Position numbers and translations under genes: made by a program | Assembly: GCA_028274465.1 (NCBI GenBank) | Contig: CM051458.1 | Coordinates: 31,012,692-31,076,691 of the forward strand | Direction: 5' to 3' | DNA: 64,000 bases | Source: Plantago ovata | Lineage: Eukaryota > Streptophyta > Magnoliopsida > Lamiales > Plantaginaceae | Shown: piece by piece, positions 19,128-32,373 of the stretch | How the letters are laid out: every line of letters begins with the position of its first letter | Position numbering within the stretch: position 1 is the first letter of the stretch | Notes under the pieces: generated by a model | The model's database searches: none | What the model saw: the letters and a program-made list of their open reading frames with translations, nothing else | What the model was told of the DNA's origin: nothing

Positions 19128-21546
19128 ATGTCTTTAGGAGATGCTCCCTTGCTGAAGCTGGAAAATTACGAAAAATGGCGAAACAACATGATGTTACATC
19201 TTGAGGCCATTAGTGATGAGATGGTCACCGTCATTAATGATGGACCTATCAAGATCACTAAGGTTGAAAGGAGTTTCCCTCACAAGACCACTGAAGCTGG
19301 AATGGAAACTATCTTAGGCGAACCATCAGATACGGTTGTGCCAAAACATAGAGAGGAATGGACTTCTGACGAAGCTAAGAGATTCCGTCTTGATGGCCAA
19401 GCAAGAAATATCATCATTCGATCAACTCCGGATACCATACAGTGCAAACTGTGGGGTGCTAAGACTGCAAAGGAAGCTTGGAAAATGGTTCAAGATCTTT
19501 GTGCTGGATCTGATAAAACCAAGGAAAACAAACTTGAAGTACTTAAATTAAAGTTTCAAAACTTTAAGCAAGGTACAAACGAGTCATTGGAAGACTTGGA
19601 TTTCAGATTCACAACTCTTGTTAGTGAAATGGCAGCCTTGGGTGTTGGAAACCTTTACTCAGATTCTGAGAAAGTGAAAACTATCATCAGAAGTCTGAAT
19701 CAAGAATGGATCCACACTCAGAATTTCTATTACAATCAAGGAATGCCAGACATTACACCAACAGAGTTGTTCTCTCATCTTGCTACTGTCAATTATGAGA
19801 CAAAGCAAAGAGAAAATGTATTTGCTGAAAAATCGCAAAACATTGCTCTTGCTGCAAAGCCGTCATCTTCTGAAAAGAAGAATGAAAAAGAGCATACTGA
19901 TGAAAACTCTTTGGTTGTCAAAAACATGAAGAAATTCATCAGCAAGGAACTTGAAAGGCGAAAAGCAAAAGAGAAGCTGAAAAAGCATCTTGGTAACAAC
20001 TACCATAAGTACAAGAATGAGACTAGATCGCTGAACAAGCAAGCTCAGCAAGCTACTTCATCAGAAGAACCAGCAGTTGGAAATGATCTATGCTTTTACT
20101 GCAAAAAGCCTGGACACTTCAAAGCTAATTGCCCTTTGCTGAAAGGCAAATCTGCTGAAAAGAAGAAGAAGTTCAAAAGAGCTTTTATTGTTGAAGAAAA
20201 GAAGAAGCTTCAAGCAAAAATCGATGCATTGTGTATTGATACTAGCTCCGAAGACAGTAAGGATGAAAGTTCAGACACTGACGACGAAGAAGCCACTCTA
20301 GACGTGGAGATTGGCAAAGAAGTTTGTGGAATAGCTATGGAAGCTTATCCAGATGTGTCAAACTACGAATTCTACCTCATGGTCAGTCAGGTAAACAACC
20401 CTACCTCTGACTCAGACTTAGAAAGTGAAGAGAGATTGACCTTGACAAGATTCAAGGAGAAATCGAAAGATTTGAGAAAACTATGAGCGGACAGCAAGAG
20501 AAACTACAAATTGCTGAAACTCTGACCAAGCAGACTACTGAAAAGTACGTCTTGCTGAAGGAAGAGACATAAGAGAAGGATGCTGAAATAAGGCGTCATA
20601 AGAAGTTGATTGCTGAAGCTACAGAGAAGAATTCTCAAATGGCATTAGAATTGGAAGAATAACAGTCCTCAATTCTAAAGTTACTTGCTGAAATCCAAGA
20701 GATGAAAAAGATGAAAATCATTTCAAATCTTATGTGAACGCAAGTAATACGCTGACTGAACTAAACTCTTACTTGAGAGATCCATCTCAGAAAGAAGTTT
20801 TAGGTGCAACGTATGAAGGTGATGATGTAGAAATCTTGTGTAAGGATAAATCACTGATCTCCTTTGTACGTGCTACTGATAGTGGTCTACCAGAACTCTA
20901 TCAGTTTGGTCAATCTAAGGTTGCTGAAACATGCAATCAAGTACCTATGACCATAAAGCCCGCTGTTCCTACTCAAAGTAACAAGACTTTAAAAGGAAAA
21001 CAGGTTGCTGAGAAGCAAACTGGAAAGAAGAAGGATGTTGTGAAGCATCCCGCCAAACAAGTTGCTGAAAAGCAAGTTGTTAAGTCTGAAGGCAAGATTA
21101 CTAAAAGTAATCAGAAGACCTTTGCTGACAAACTTGAATCAAGTAAGGTTGCTGACGCAAAAGCTCAGCATTCTCTGAAAAGTGGACGCGGTTTCAAAAC
21201 CAAGCAAAGTCAACTTTTTCATGGGTATAAGCAAAGTCAGCAAAGATACTTCAAAGAGATGAAGAAAATCAAGCCTAAGAGTTCTGAAAAGACTCTTAAT
21301 GCAAGGGCTAGAAGGAACCTTGCTAGAAAAGAACTTACTGAAAAGTATGTTCAGCAAAAAGGTCAACCGAGCAAGACACCACATCAGAAAGTGGATTTGA
21401 CCAGTACAAGTCAAAAGTCTTTCAGCTCAAAACCTCCTAGTTCCTCAGCAAGTAGAAAACAAGTCAAAGTTGAAAAACTTAAAACTTGGGTTTACACTGG
21501 ACGCATTCTTGAACATGTTAATGGACATCCATTATTGGATAATTAA
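19128..21546 (+). mobile_element. SIRE G gag region (fossil)
   Basis: It begins MSLGDAPLLKLENYEKWRNN, a typical Copia gag start, with the UBN2-like domain to about residue 230 (AWKMVQDLCAGSDKTKENKL). A Lys-rich stretch follows, then a CCHC knuckle CFYCKKPGHFKANC (about 20,092-20,133). The region continues through a long Lys/Gln-rich part with repeated VAEKQ-type words (20,734-21,546), as expected for the extended gag of SIRE elements. Interrupted in a few places. Confidence 0.9.
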
Positions 21547-21551
21547 CTTGT

Positions 21552-23142
21552 TTGCTCTTGATTGTGCAGACTTCAGCCACGGAGACAAACGATGCAATCT
21601 GGCACTTTGATAGTGGTTGTGGAAAGCACATGACGGGCAACAAGAATAACCTTATAAACTATAGACAGTGGTCTAAAGGTCCAACAATAAGGTTTGCTGG
21701 TGGAGGCTCCGGTTCTACAAAAGGCTATGGTGACGTGAAGTTAGGATGCATAACAATTACTGGAGTTATTTATGTCAAAATCTTAAGTTTAACCTTTTCA
21801 GCATGAGTCAGTTTGCTGACAAAGGATACTTCATCAAAATCAAAAGTGATGAATGTAAACTTATAGATTTCGAGACTAAAAAGGTAATAATGATTGCAAG
21901 AAGATCAGGAGGCTTGTACACCGTTGATTGGTCTTCAGCAATTGTTGAAAAATGCCTTGTCTCAGATCATGTTTGCCTTGCTGAAAAAGCATGGTTATGG
22001 CATAAACGAACAAGTCATCTAAACTTCAAGACGCTGAATAAGCTGTCTAAAAAGGCACTTGCAGTTGGATTACCTAGGGTTACTTTAAGAAGGATGGTGT
22101 TTGCAATGCATGTCAGCAAGGAAAGCAAACCAAATCTTCTTTCAAGAACAAGGCAGTACCGTCAACTACAAAACCTTTACAACTCTTGCACATGGACTTG
22201 TTTGAATCTTCTTCAACAAGCTATGCTGGTAAGAAGTATGGTCTAGTCGTGGTAGATGACTATTCAAGATTCACTTGGGTAGTATTCATCAAGCACAAAT
22301 CTGAAACCAAGACTGAAATACCTAACTTGTTGAATAAGCTTGAAGTCATGAAAAATGATAAGGTAAAAGTCATAAGGACAGACCATGGTACTGAGTTTGT
22401 AAACCAGTACATAACTGAATATTGTACCTCAAAAGGAATACAACATCAGTTATCCTCAGTAAGAACACCACAGCAAAACGGTGTTGCTGAATGGAAGAAT
22501 CGTACCCTGAAAGAAGCCGCAAGAACAATGCTTGCTGACACTGAAATAAGTGAGGCTTACTGGGTTGAAGCGATAATACCGCCTGTTATACTCAAAACAG
22601 ATGTTTGATTACTAAGGAATACAACAAAACTCCTTATGAATTGTTTGTTGGAAGACCTCCTAACATCACTCATCTAAGAGTATTTGGTTGCAAGTGTTTC
22701 GTTCTTAACAATGGTAGAGAATACCTAAGAACATTTCAACCAAAGGCAGACGAAGCGATATTTCTCGGCTACTCCTTGCATAGTAAAGCTTATAGAGTTT
22801 ACAACAAAAAGGCACAAAGATTGAAGAATCAATGCATGTTGTATTCTACGAAAAGTCACAAGGAGTGCCTGCTGAAGAAGAAATATCAGAATGTATGAAA
22901 AGTTAATCATACATGAGCAAAGAACTGAATCTAATGCTAGGCAATCAAGTCAATGAACTAAATGATGATTCTGACAATGACTCTCCTCCCCCTAGTCATG
23001 ACAAGATAAATATAGTTCACGACAAAGAATTTCCAGCAAAGACCCGGTTGCTCCGGAAGTTGCTGAAATTACGCAATCTCCAGTGCCTGCTGATGAACTA
23101 CCTCAAACAAGCATGCTGAACAGCATTGCTGATGAACAAATC
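21552..23142 (+). mobile_element. SIRE G protease and integrase, first copy (before the gap)
   Basis: Protease: WHFDSGCGKHMTG near 21,600. Integrase: GAG-pre-integrase segment AWLWHKRTSHLNFKTLNKLS near 21,990, then the catalytic core with VVVDDYSRFTWVVFIKHK near 22,240, RTDHGTEFVNQ near 22,375 and TPQQNGVAEWKNR near 22,470. The part from about 21,820 on is repeated after the gap. Broken in a few places. Confidence 0.9.
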
Positions 23143-23243
23143 TNNNNNNNNNNNNNNNNNNNNNNNNNNNNNNNNNNNNNNNNNNNNNNNNNNNNNNNNN
23201 NNNNNNNNNNNNNNNNNNNNNNNNNNNNNNNNNNNNNNNNNNN
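23143..23243. other. Assembly gap (about 100 N)
   Basis: A run of N of the round length often used as a placeholder. Sequence on its right (from 23,244) repeats the sequence that begins about 1.3 kb to its left, so the true length and structure here are unknown. Confidence 0.98.
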
Positions 23244-24540
23244 CAAAGGATACTTCATCAAATCAAAAGTGATGAATGTAAACTTATAGATTTCGAGACT
23301 AAAAAGGTAATAATGATTGCAAGAAGATCAGGAGGCTTGTACACCGGTGATTGGTCTTCAGCAACGTTGAAAAATGCCTTGTCTCAGATCATGATTGCCT
23401 TGCTGAAAAAGCATGGTTATGGCATAAACGAACAAGTCATCTAAACTTCAAGACGCTGAATAAGCTGTCTAAAAAGGCACTTGTAGTTGGATTACCTAGG
23501 GTTACTTTTAAGAAGGATGGTGTTTGCAATGCATGTCAGCAAGGAAGCAAACCAAATCTTCTTTCAAGAACAAGGCAGTACCGTCAACTACAAAACCTTT
23601 ACAACTCTTGCACATGGACTTGTTTGAATCTTCTTCAACAAGCTATGCTGGTAAGAAGTATGGTCTGTCGTGGTAGATGACTATTCAAGATTCACTTGGG
23701 TAGTATCATCAAGCACAAATCTGAAACCAAGACTGAAATACCTAACTTGTTGAATAAGCTTGAAGTCATGAAAAATGATAAGGTAAAAGTCATAAGGACA
23801 GACCATGGTACTGAGTTTGTAAACCAGTACATAACTGAATATTGTACCTCAAAAGGAATACAACATCAGTTATCCTCAGTAAGAACACCACAGCAAAACG
23901 GTGTTGCTGAATGGAAGAATCGTACCCTGAAAGAAGCCGCAAGAACAATGCTTGCTGACACTGAAATAAGTGAGGCTTATTGGGTTGAAGCAATAATACC
24001 GCCTGTTATACTCAAAACAGATGTTTGATTACTAAGGAATACAACAAAACTCCTTATGAATTGTTTGTTGGAAGACCTCCTAACATCACTCATCTAAGAG
24101 TATTTGGTTGCAAGTGTTTCGTTCTTAACAATGGTAGAGAATACCTAAGAACATTTCAACCAAAAGCAGACGAAGCGATATTTCTCGGCTACTCCTTGCA
24201 TAGTAAAGCTTATAGAGTTTACAACAAAAAGGCACAAAAGATTGAAGAATCAATGCATGTTGTATTCTACGAAAAGTCACAAGGAGTGCCTGCTGAAGAA
24301 GCAATATCAGAATGTATGAAAAGTTAATCATACATGAGCAAAGAACTGAATCTAATGCTAGGCAAATCAAGTCAATAGAACTAAATGATGATTCTGACAA
24401 TGACTCTCCTCCCCTAGTCATGACAAGATAAATATAGTTCACGACAAAGAATTTCCAGCAAAAGACACGGTTGCTCCGGAAGTTGCTGAAATTACGCAAT
24501 CTCCAGTGCCTGCTGATGAACTACCTCAAACAAGCAATGC
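23244..24540 (+). repeat. Second copy of the SIRE G integrase segment (after the gap)
   Basis: It repeats about 21,820-23,130 nearly base for base (same CAAAGGATACTTCATCAAA start, same integrase motifs). Scattered single-base differences and small length differences are present. After about 24,540 the sequence goes on into new RT sequence. A join of two alleles or two reads across a gap is the simplest reading; a real tandem duplication is the alternative. Confidence 0.9.
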
Positions 24541-26351
24541 TGAACAAGCAGTTGCTGATGAACAAATCTCAGCAGAGACACAAATTTCCAATAGTACAGA
24601 ACAAGTACATACTGAAGAGTCACATGCTGATGAGCAAACATATCCTGATCCAACAAGCAGAAAACCTGTTAATAAATGGATTAGAGATCATCCCTCTACG
24701 GATATGATTGGCGATATTAATAAACGCCAAGTGACTAGATCCAAAGCTACTCATGGACTTGCTGAAGAAGCAATCGTCGTAGAAGTAGAATCATTGTTCT
24801 CTTGCTTTGTTTCAGAAATTGAACCTAACACCATAGAAGAAGCTTTAAAGCATTCTGAATGGATAAAGGCAATGCAAGAAGAACTGGATCAATTTGAAAG
24901 AAACAAAGTCTGGAAACTTGTGCCACTTGCTGAAGACAAGAAAGCTATTGGTACAAAGTGGGTGTTCAGAAACAAGCTGAGCGAGTCTGGTGAAGTAACA
25001 AGAAATAAAGCACGTTAGTTGCTCCAGGTTACTGTCAGACTGAAGGATTGGACTATGATGAGTCTTATGCACCAGTTGTAAGATTGTATGCAATTAGGCT
25101 TTTCTTGGCCTTTGCTGCTCACAATGACTTCATCGTTTACCAAATGGATGTTAAAAGTGCATTCTTGAATGGTGAACTTGCTGAAGAAGTCTACCTAGAA
25201 CAACCCCCTGGCTTTGAACATCCCTCAGAAATCAAGATGGTATACAAGCTTCAGAAAGCTGTATATGGTCTAAAGCAAGCACAAGAGCATGGTATGATAC
25301 CTTGGCTAAGTTTTTGCTGGAAAATGGTTTCAAGAAAGGTGAAGTTGACAAAACCTTATTTACCATGAACCATGATGGTAAAATACTCTTAGTTCAAATT
25401 TATGTGGATGACATAATTTTTGGATCTAAGGACAAGAAATTTTGTGATGATTTTGCCAAACTCATGACAAATAAGTTTGAAATGAGTATGATGGGAAAAT
25501 TGAATTATTTCCTAGGATTGCAAGTCAAGCAACTCAAAGATGGAATATTCATAAATCAAGCAAAGTATGTGAAAGAAATGCTCATAAAGTTTAGGATCAA
25601 AGAGGATGAGAAACCTGAAAAGATCCCTATGAGTGTTGGTACCAAATTGGGCTATACTAAGGAAGATAAAAGTGTTGAAGAACACAAGTATAGGAAGCTC
25701 ATTGGTTCCTTGTTGTATTTAACAGCAAGTAGACCTAACATTCAGTATGCCGTTTGTGTGTGTGCAAGATTCCAATCTGATCCAAGAGAATCACACTACA
25801 AAAAGGCAATCAAGATACTGAAATATGTCAAAGGTACAGTCAATGTTGGATTATGGTATCCTAAAGATTCTGGACTTGAATTGGTTGGTTATTCTGATGC
25901 TGATCATGGAGGATCAACTCTTGATAGAAAAAGTACCTCTGGAACTTGTCAGTTTTTGGGTACTAGATTAATATCATGGTTCAGCAAGAAGCAAACCTGT
26001 GTTGCCAATTCATCCACTGAATCTGAATACATTGCAGCTGGTTGTTGCACAGCTCAAAACCTATGGATTCAACAACAATTAAGAGATTATGGTATTTCTG
26101 CAAAGAAAACACCAATCTTTTGTGATAATACAAGTGCTATTGCTATCACGCAAAATCCTAAGTTTCACTCAAGGACTAAGCACATTGATATTAGACATCA
26201 TTTCATTAGAGATCATGTAGAAAAAGGAGATATTGAGGTTGTAAAAGTAGGCACTGATGATCAGCTTGCTGACATCTTTACAAAGCCCCTACAAAATAAT
26301 AGGTTCGCAATGCTAAGGCATAACCTTGGATTGATTGAACTACCTCAATAA
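24541..26351 (+). mobile_element. SIRE G reverse transcriptase and RNase H (fossil)
   Basis: RT: EWIKAMQEELDQFERNKVWK near 24,855, [19 protein letters not shown] near 25,145, and the catalytic QIYVDDIIFGS near 25,395. RNase H: VGYSDADHGGSTLDRKSTSG near 25,880, ANSSTESEYIAAG near 26,005, TKHIDIRHHFIRDHVEKGDI near 26,178 and the end TKPLQNNRFAMLRHNLGL. The region ends at a stop at 26,351. Mostly open, with a small number of breaks. Confidence 0.93.
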
Positions 26352-27261
26352 AGGATACACTTGGCAGAATGCTGAAACAGGTATTCAGCAAGCCAAAGTA
26401 TTCTTACTTAAAAGGCTCCATCTACTAATTTCTAATAAGAAATGATAAGTCACTACATGTTTGCTGAAACAGGCATTCAGCAAGTAATTCCTTCAAAACG
26501 GGTATTTGTTAGGAAACTTGATCACTTGCTGAGACAGGCACTCAGTAAGAGAAAGACCTTAAGGATTGCTGAAACAGGCATTCAGACAATCAAAGATACT
26601 GAAACAGGTATTCAAGTATCAAGGGAATATTCTGAGACGGGAACTCAGAAAAAGAGCTAAGCTCATCTCTCAGATTTTACCAAAGGATATCTCAAGTACA
26701 AAAGTATTTACTGATACGGGAAATCAGAAATATCTTTTAAACTTAAGAAAAATATGAGATATCTAAGTAAGGGGGAACTTTCAGCAAGTATCTAGGTTGA
26801 TAATTCAAACTCGCTGAAAAGATTATTGTCTATTTCAGCAAGCAATCTAATCCCTTAAAACTCGGTAAAATCAATTTGTGACGTTAATCGGACACAGATA
26901 AACTCGCAATAATCATGACATGAAATTCAATCGTGGCCATTGATTAAAAGGAGTTACTAATCTAATGGTTAATAAAACAAAGAGAGAGAGTGCTCTGACG
27001 GTTTCAAGTTAGTGGGCCACTACGCATTTAATGCAAAGGCTCCACTAACGCCTATGTTTCTCTGTTTTACCCTTGCTGAGAGCTCAAATCGATTGAGTTT
27101 CTTACACACCAGAGACACTATATAAAGAAGGAGTTAGAGAAATGATAAAATTCTTTAACTCACATTTCCTTTCTCTACAAATTTTAGCCTGAATCTACTG
27201 TACCTCCGGTCAAAAAGCAAACTATCTCTTTTCGTACACATTTTTCTGCTCTATAAAAGAA
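26352..27261 (+). other. Spacer between pol and envelope-like region of SIRE G
   Basis: About 900 bp without convincing coding content. It contains the seven-hairpin array (26,371-26,727), a purine-rich AAGGGGGAAC stretch near 26,768, and an AT-rich end leading to the ATG at 27,262. A TATA-like CACTATATAAAGAAG lies near 27,117, which could allow a separate transcript for the downstream reading frame. Confidence 0.7.
26371..26727 (+). repeat. Array of seven hairpins with loop ACRGGNA
   Basis: Hairpins lie at 26,371-26,389, 26,461-26,483, 26,525-26,549, 26,564-26,591, 26,595-26,620, 26,630-26,650 and 26,711-26,727. Each has a 7-base loop (ACAGGTA, ACAGGCA or ACGGGAA). The closing base pair of the stem changes in step on both sides: CTGAA/TTCAG, CTGAG/CTCAG and CTGAT/ATCAG. 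Several stems extend to 8-9 pairs, such as 26,525-26,533 with 26,541-26,549. Paired change with a fixed loop is the pattern of a selected or copied RNA or DNA structure. Confidence 0.85.
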
Positions 27262-30200
27262 ATGGCTCCCAAGAGACAGTCTTCTAAGTCCTCAAAGTCA
27301 TCAAAGGTTGACAGTGCTAAAACACGCACTGCTCCGGTGACTACTCCGGCGACAAACACAACGAAAGTTGTGTTGAAAAATGACCGAATTTCAGAAAAAC
27401 CTATGCCTCCGTCATATCTTGACACTGCAAAGTGTGAGATGTTGATGCAATGGGGAGGTTTTGCAAAAGAAAAGTACATTAGGTACTTTTATGAACAAGA
27501 ACTCGACGACGAGAATGAAGAGGCGCTTGAGTTTATCAAGCAGCAAGGCCTCATGAACTTTATATCTGCTCGCACTAAGCAGGTGATCATGATAGATACT
27601 ATGGAATTCTACAACAATGCAGAAATCCAGTCCCTTACTGATAGTAAAGGAGTCACTGAAAAAGTGATCTTTACTATGGTTCAGAACACGCAAATCGTCC
27701 TGAAATGGACTGATTTAGCGGAGATATTTCAGATTCCAACCACTGGAACTGAAGATGACGTCACTGCCACTGACGAATAAATTGAAGCTTTCTACAGTGA
27801 CGTCAGAAACGAGAAAATGAAGAAAGGCGAGATTGCTCCCGTGACTTGGACAAATCACCTTAAGAGAAAGCATCTCTGCCACTCACTTGGTCTAGTAGCT
27901 TTGCTACTAATAAAAGGTCTTGACTCCCAAGATGGAGGAATTGAGTAGGCCTGAGAAGATGGCCGCTGCTGATGCATATCCATGAAAATAAGACAGAACT
28001 TAACTGGGCTAAATACATTTTCAACAGGCTTGTTGATTGTGTTACTAAGTTTAAGGTAAAGGTAGAAGACAACAAGGTCTCACCTTCCTTTCAAGTTATG
28101 TATGGAATCAAGATATGCTATATCCTTGAACATTTTAGGATTCAGCTGAGAAACCCATTGCCAATCAAAAAGTCTGTATGCAATGTGGGAAGATCATTCT
28201 ACAAGCAGAATGAACCTAAGATTGCTGGAAAGAAACTAGAAAAATCAAAGAAGACAACAGCTGCAAATGTTGTCAGCACAAGCCAGCTAGAAAGGTATAC
28301 AACAACTGTAGATGTTACCACTCAGCAACTTAGAGATGAAACTGTTGTTGGTGGTGGTAACACAAATGAAACTGCTGTAGATAATCAACAAGGTACGTAT
28401 ACAACAGTCGTTGCTGAAAATGCAACTACAGATGCCTCTGGGAAACCGGAGAAATCTAACAAGAAAAAGAGGAAAGCTGATGATGACACTCAGACTGCAG
28501 CGTCATCAGCAAACCCCGTACCTAAGAGGAAAAGGACCGGAAACACAAGGAAGAAAATACTGGCTCGCAAGTCAGTTCCTGTTGTCCAAGACCTCTCAGA
28601 CAATTCCCAGACAAATGCTGAAACGCATTTGCCAGTAGAAGTTGACAAGGTGGTTACTGAAGCCTATGTCAGCAACATTGAAGTGTTTGCGGAAGCCTTC
28701 AATGATCAACTTAACGTTGATACATCTACTGAGAATAGACCACAAGGCAGTGGAAATGAAATTCCTGCCCAAGTCCCAGATATCTACATTGTAGATAATT
28801 TAGATGATCAAACTACGGAACCAGCAAGTGACATTGTTGCTGATCTGCAAAAAGCGGCACTTGCTAATGCTGCTGAAAAGATGGTTGCTGAACAAGCAAC
28901 TCATCAAGTTGCTGAAACCCCGCATGCTGAAGGACCAGTTGCTGAGACAACAATGGTTCCAATTGTAGAAGTTGCTGAAACACAAGAAGCACTATTCAAC
29001 GACGCATCTCGTGATGCTGAGAATACTGGCCCAAGTTCACCCAAGACATCAATCGACAAAGTCCAGCTTGTACTGGAAGCTATAAGCCAACAATGGAGTT
29101 GGAGATTGAAGAATCATCCAACAAATCCATTGATGTCTTCATGACAAGCAGTGAGCTCAAGGGTCAAGATGCTTCTGCTCAACTTGTCATTTCAGAGACA
29201 AGGGAGATTGCTGAAACCGCACAACTTTCTCAAATAGAGCAAGACAAGAAGTCTGCTGAAGAAACAGTCCAAGAAGCTGAAGAAACTGTTAATGCTGAGA
29301 GGACTGAGCCACAACCTGTCCTTCTTCAGCAGGTAGATAATGCAACCATCATGAAAACTTCAATTTCTGAAACCTTTTCTTTTGCTAATATTATGTTATC
29401 TCTACAGACTTCTCAAGATGCAAGTCAGATGGTTGCTGAAGCCTCTGCACCAGAACCAACACTCCCTGCTCAGCAGGTAGTTAATGTTTTTGGTAATAAA
29501 ACTAAGTTTGACAGCTTAGTACTTGTATCTAACTCCAATTTATTTCAGGATGAACAAATGGAGGATGCTATTCAAGCTCCTCAAGGAATGGAAATTGTAC
29601 AACATGAGCTTGCTGAATCTCAGCAGGTAATTCATGTTTCAGCTTTGAACTCTAAAACAATTTTCCAAACCAATCCTGATCTAAATAATGTTCTTTTTCA
29701 GGCTCAAAAGGAGACCACTGAAGTGGTAATCATCACTGAAGATCATCAAGTAAGTTCTGAGGAACTGTACTTGAACTTCAAAAGAACCACTTTGTCACAA
29801 GTTGCTAAGTCCGCCAGCAACTGGCAAAGATATAGGCGAATGGACTTCTCCGATCTTCATCTTCATCTTTCAAACGAGAAAAAGAGATCTTCTCTGTTGA
29901 AGCTCGAAACATTTGTCCACTCCATCCTCCCTGAAGAAATGACATACTCTCAGCAAATGAGCTCGAATCTGATTGCTCAAATCAGAGAGAATATGAAGGC
30001 AAAATTCAAGAGTGCCTCTCCAGCTGAACAAGCTGTGATGCTCAAAGGTTCATTTGTACCTGTGGTGGCTGATCCCCACAAAATCAATGAGGAAGAGGAA
30101 GTGACAAGTGTTGCTTTATACAAGCACGTTGAGCTAGTAATTCTGACCGATGCTGATGAAGAGGAAGAAGATGAGAACATTCCCACTGATCCAAGTGATG

Positions 30201-32373
30201 ATGAAGGGAAAGATTCCAAGGACAAGAAAGACGAGGATGATGACAATCAAGGTCCAAGTCCTGATGCTGGAGGATTGAAATTGACAGTTGCTGAAAATAC
30301 TCCACAAGAAAATCAGCAAGCCGAACAACAACAACCTAAGCAAGAATCTCAACCTCCTGCTGCTGCTGCTGAAAATCAAGCACCTGTGCAAGGTGCTGAT
30401 ACTGAAGAAGAATATGCCAGAAAAAGGGCTGCCTTGAAAAATGGCAAAATTCCAGTTTCTGATGCCAAGGTTGCTGAAGAAAACCTTGATGATGATGATG
30501 AACAAGATGAAGATTACCAACGCGCTCTACAGAACAGTCTCTTGATCCATGCAAGGCATACGCAGGATCTAGAAATTGGTCAATCTTCAGGAGTAAGATC
30601 AAAGGAAGTCCCCTCCCTTCCATTTACTACTGGCGAAACTCCAGTAATTGAGCCCCAAACTCAATTAAAACTAACTACTGGCGAAACTCCAGTAATTCAG
30701 CCCCAAACTCAATTAAAACTAACTACTGGCGAAACTCCAGTTATTGAGTCTCAAACGTTGCCTTCAGCAACTACTCAATTAAAACTAACTACTGGTGAAA
30801 CTCCAGTTGTTGAGTCTGAAGCGTTGCCATCAGCAACCGCTCAACAAAAAGGAAGTGAAGCTGCTGACTTAGGTTCTAAAGTTGCTGAACTTGATGAATC
30901 TGAGGATGACGACTACTTGTCAGAAAATGAGGATGAACAATCCAAGAGAGACCCAAAAGTTGTTCAGATTCCTCCTCCTGATTACATAACTGATAAAGAT
31001 GATTGCTTAAGAGCAGAATTGCTATTACAGGATGATCAGTTTGCTTCCGAACTAAAAGTTCATTCCTTGACACCACATCTAGTGCCGTTCCCAAGAGTTG
31101 AGGAGTTTACTCCTAGAATTTTAGCACTAAAGAAAGTCCATGATGCCTGCAAAGCAGAAGATGAGGCATTGCTTGCTGAGAGCCCACTTGACTTAGGAAA
31201 GATATTGGCTACAGTGCTGAGACGCACTACAACTTTGACAATAGCTCAGAAAGACATCAGTCTTTATCACAAGAGCTATGAAGAAGATGTAAGTCAAGCC
31301 CTCAAGCTCGCAAACACCGCTCTCGTGAAGGCTCAGACTTTCATGGATGAGAAGGCCGCAACAGAGAAAAGACATGAAGAGAACATGATGAGCATTCAAA
31401 AAGAGTTGTCAAAAATGACTTCTGATCAGCAACAAATCATCATGAAGTATAATAGTTTAAGTACTCTTGCTAAAAATTGCAATGAGTTCTATTCTCTGCA
31501 CATCACTCCGATGTTGCAATCCATGTCTAAGAGGGAAAAGAAAAGTACCAGAAAAAGAAACCAAACCCCTCCTGCTGTTGATGAGCCACTGCCCATAGAA
31601 CCGCTTGCTGAAAGAGAGCAAAGTTCTAAAAGGCAAGCAGAATCTGAGTTGAATTCAGCAAGTACCAAAAAGAGAAAAACCGCTGCTGAAACTCAAGATT
31701 TTTGCCATACTGAAAGTCATCAAAATCTGAATGAAGATGATGAAGATGATGACAATCAAACAATAGCTCAAGCCATAAGAGCTAGACCCTTAACAGCCTT
31801 GACTCCGTCTGGCCACTCAAAGCATTTCCCGTCTGACTCTTCAGCAAGAGATCAAGACAATGCTAAGACAAGAAGAAGAAGGCAAAGACAGGAAGAAAAG
31901 AGGCTGGCCAGCATTGCTATTGGCTCCGGCATCGAATACATAAAGACCAGCAATGAAGAAACCACTCAGAATGTAATTAGAAACATTCATGGTTGCTGGA
32001 TCTTAAAGCTGGAAGATTTGCTGGTGAATGAGTTCTTTCCTACAGCCATATTGAACCAAATGTTCACATGGATTGAACTCAATGTACAAAGAAATCAAAG
32101 GGAAGAATCTCTCCCAAGAAATATTGCTGGGAAATGGTTGAATCTCGAGGTCTCAGTAAGAAGAATTGCCATTGGTAAGACTTATAGACAAGAACCAAAT
32201 CTGATCAAACCACCTGGCATTGCTTACTACTCTGACCCAGTAACAAAGAAAACAAAGAAGAGACTTGGATTGATTCCTTATGAGTACTTCTATCTCACTG
32301 CTAAGGATCAAGAAGAAGATCTTCTCTGGCTAAGAAAGATTACAATTTCTTGTTCAAGACCAATTTGTAAGTT
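27262..32373 (+). mobile_element. Envelope-like 3' region of SIRE G (fossil)
   Basis: A long series of open frames (27,262-27,780, 27,972-29,144, 29,093-32,383) follows pol in the same direction. The start is basic and Ser-rich (MAPKRQSSKSSKSSKVD). Later parts are acidic and low in complexity, with NLS-like KKRK and KRKR segments, runs of D/E, and repeated VAE words. There is a tandem repeat at 30,626-30,815 and a helical stretch near 31,140-31,480. SIRE elements are known for an extra 3' envelope-like frame, but I see no convincing signal peptide or transmembrane anchor, so function is unknown. It is broken in a few places and interrupted by element H. Confidence 0.75.
30626..30815 (+). repeat. 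Tandem coding repeat TTGETPV(I/V)
   Basis: Four units of about 51-63 bp each encode TTGETPVI followed by E/Q-PQTQLKL or a longer ESQTLPSATTQLKL version. The first two are nearly identical and the last two carry a short insertion, suggesting stepwise slippage or unequal exchange. Confidence 0.85.
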
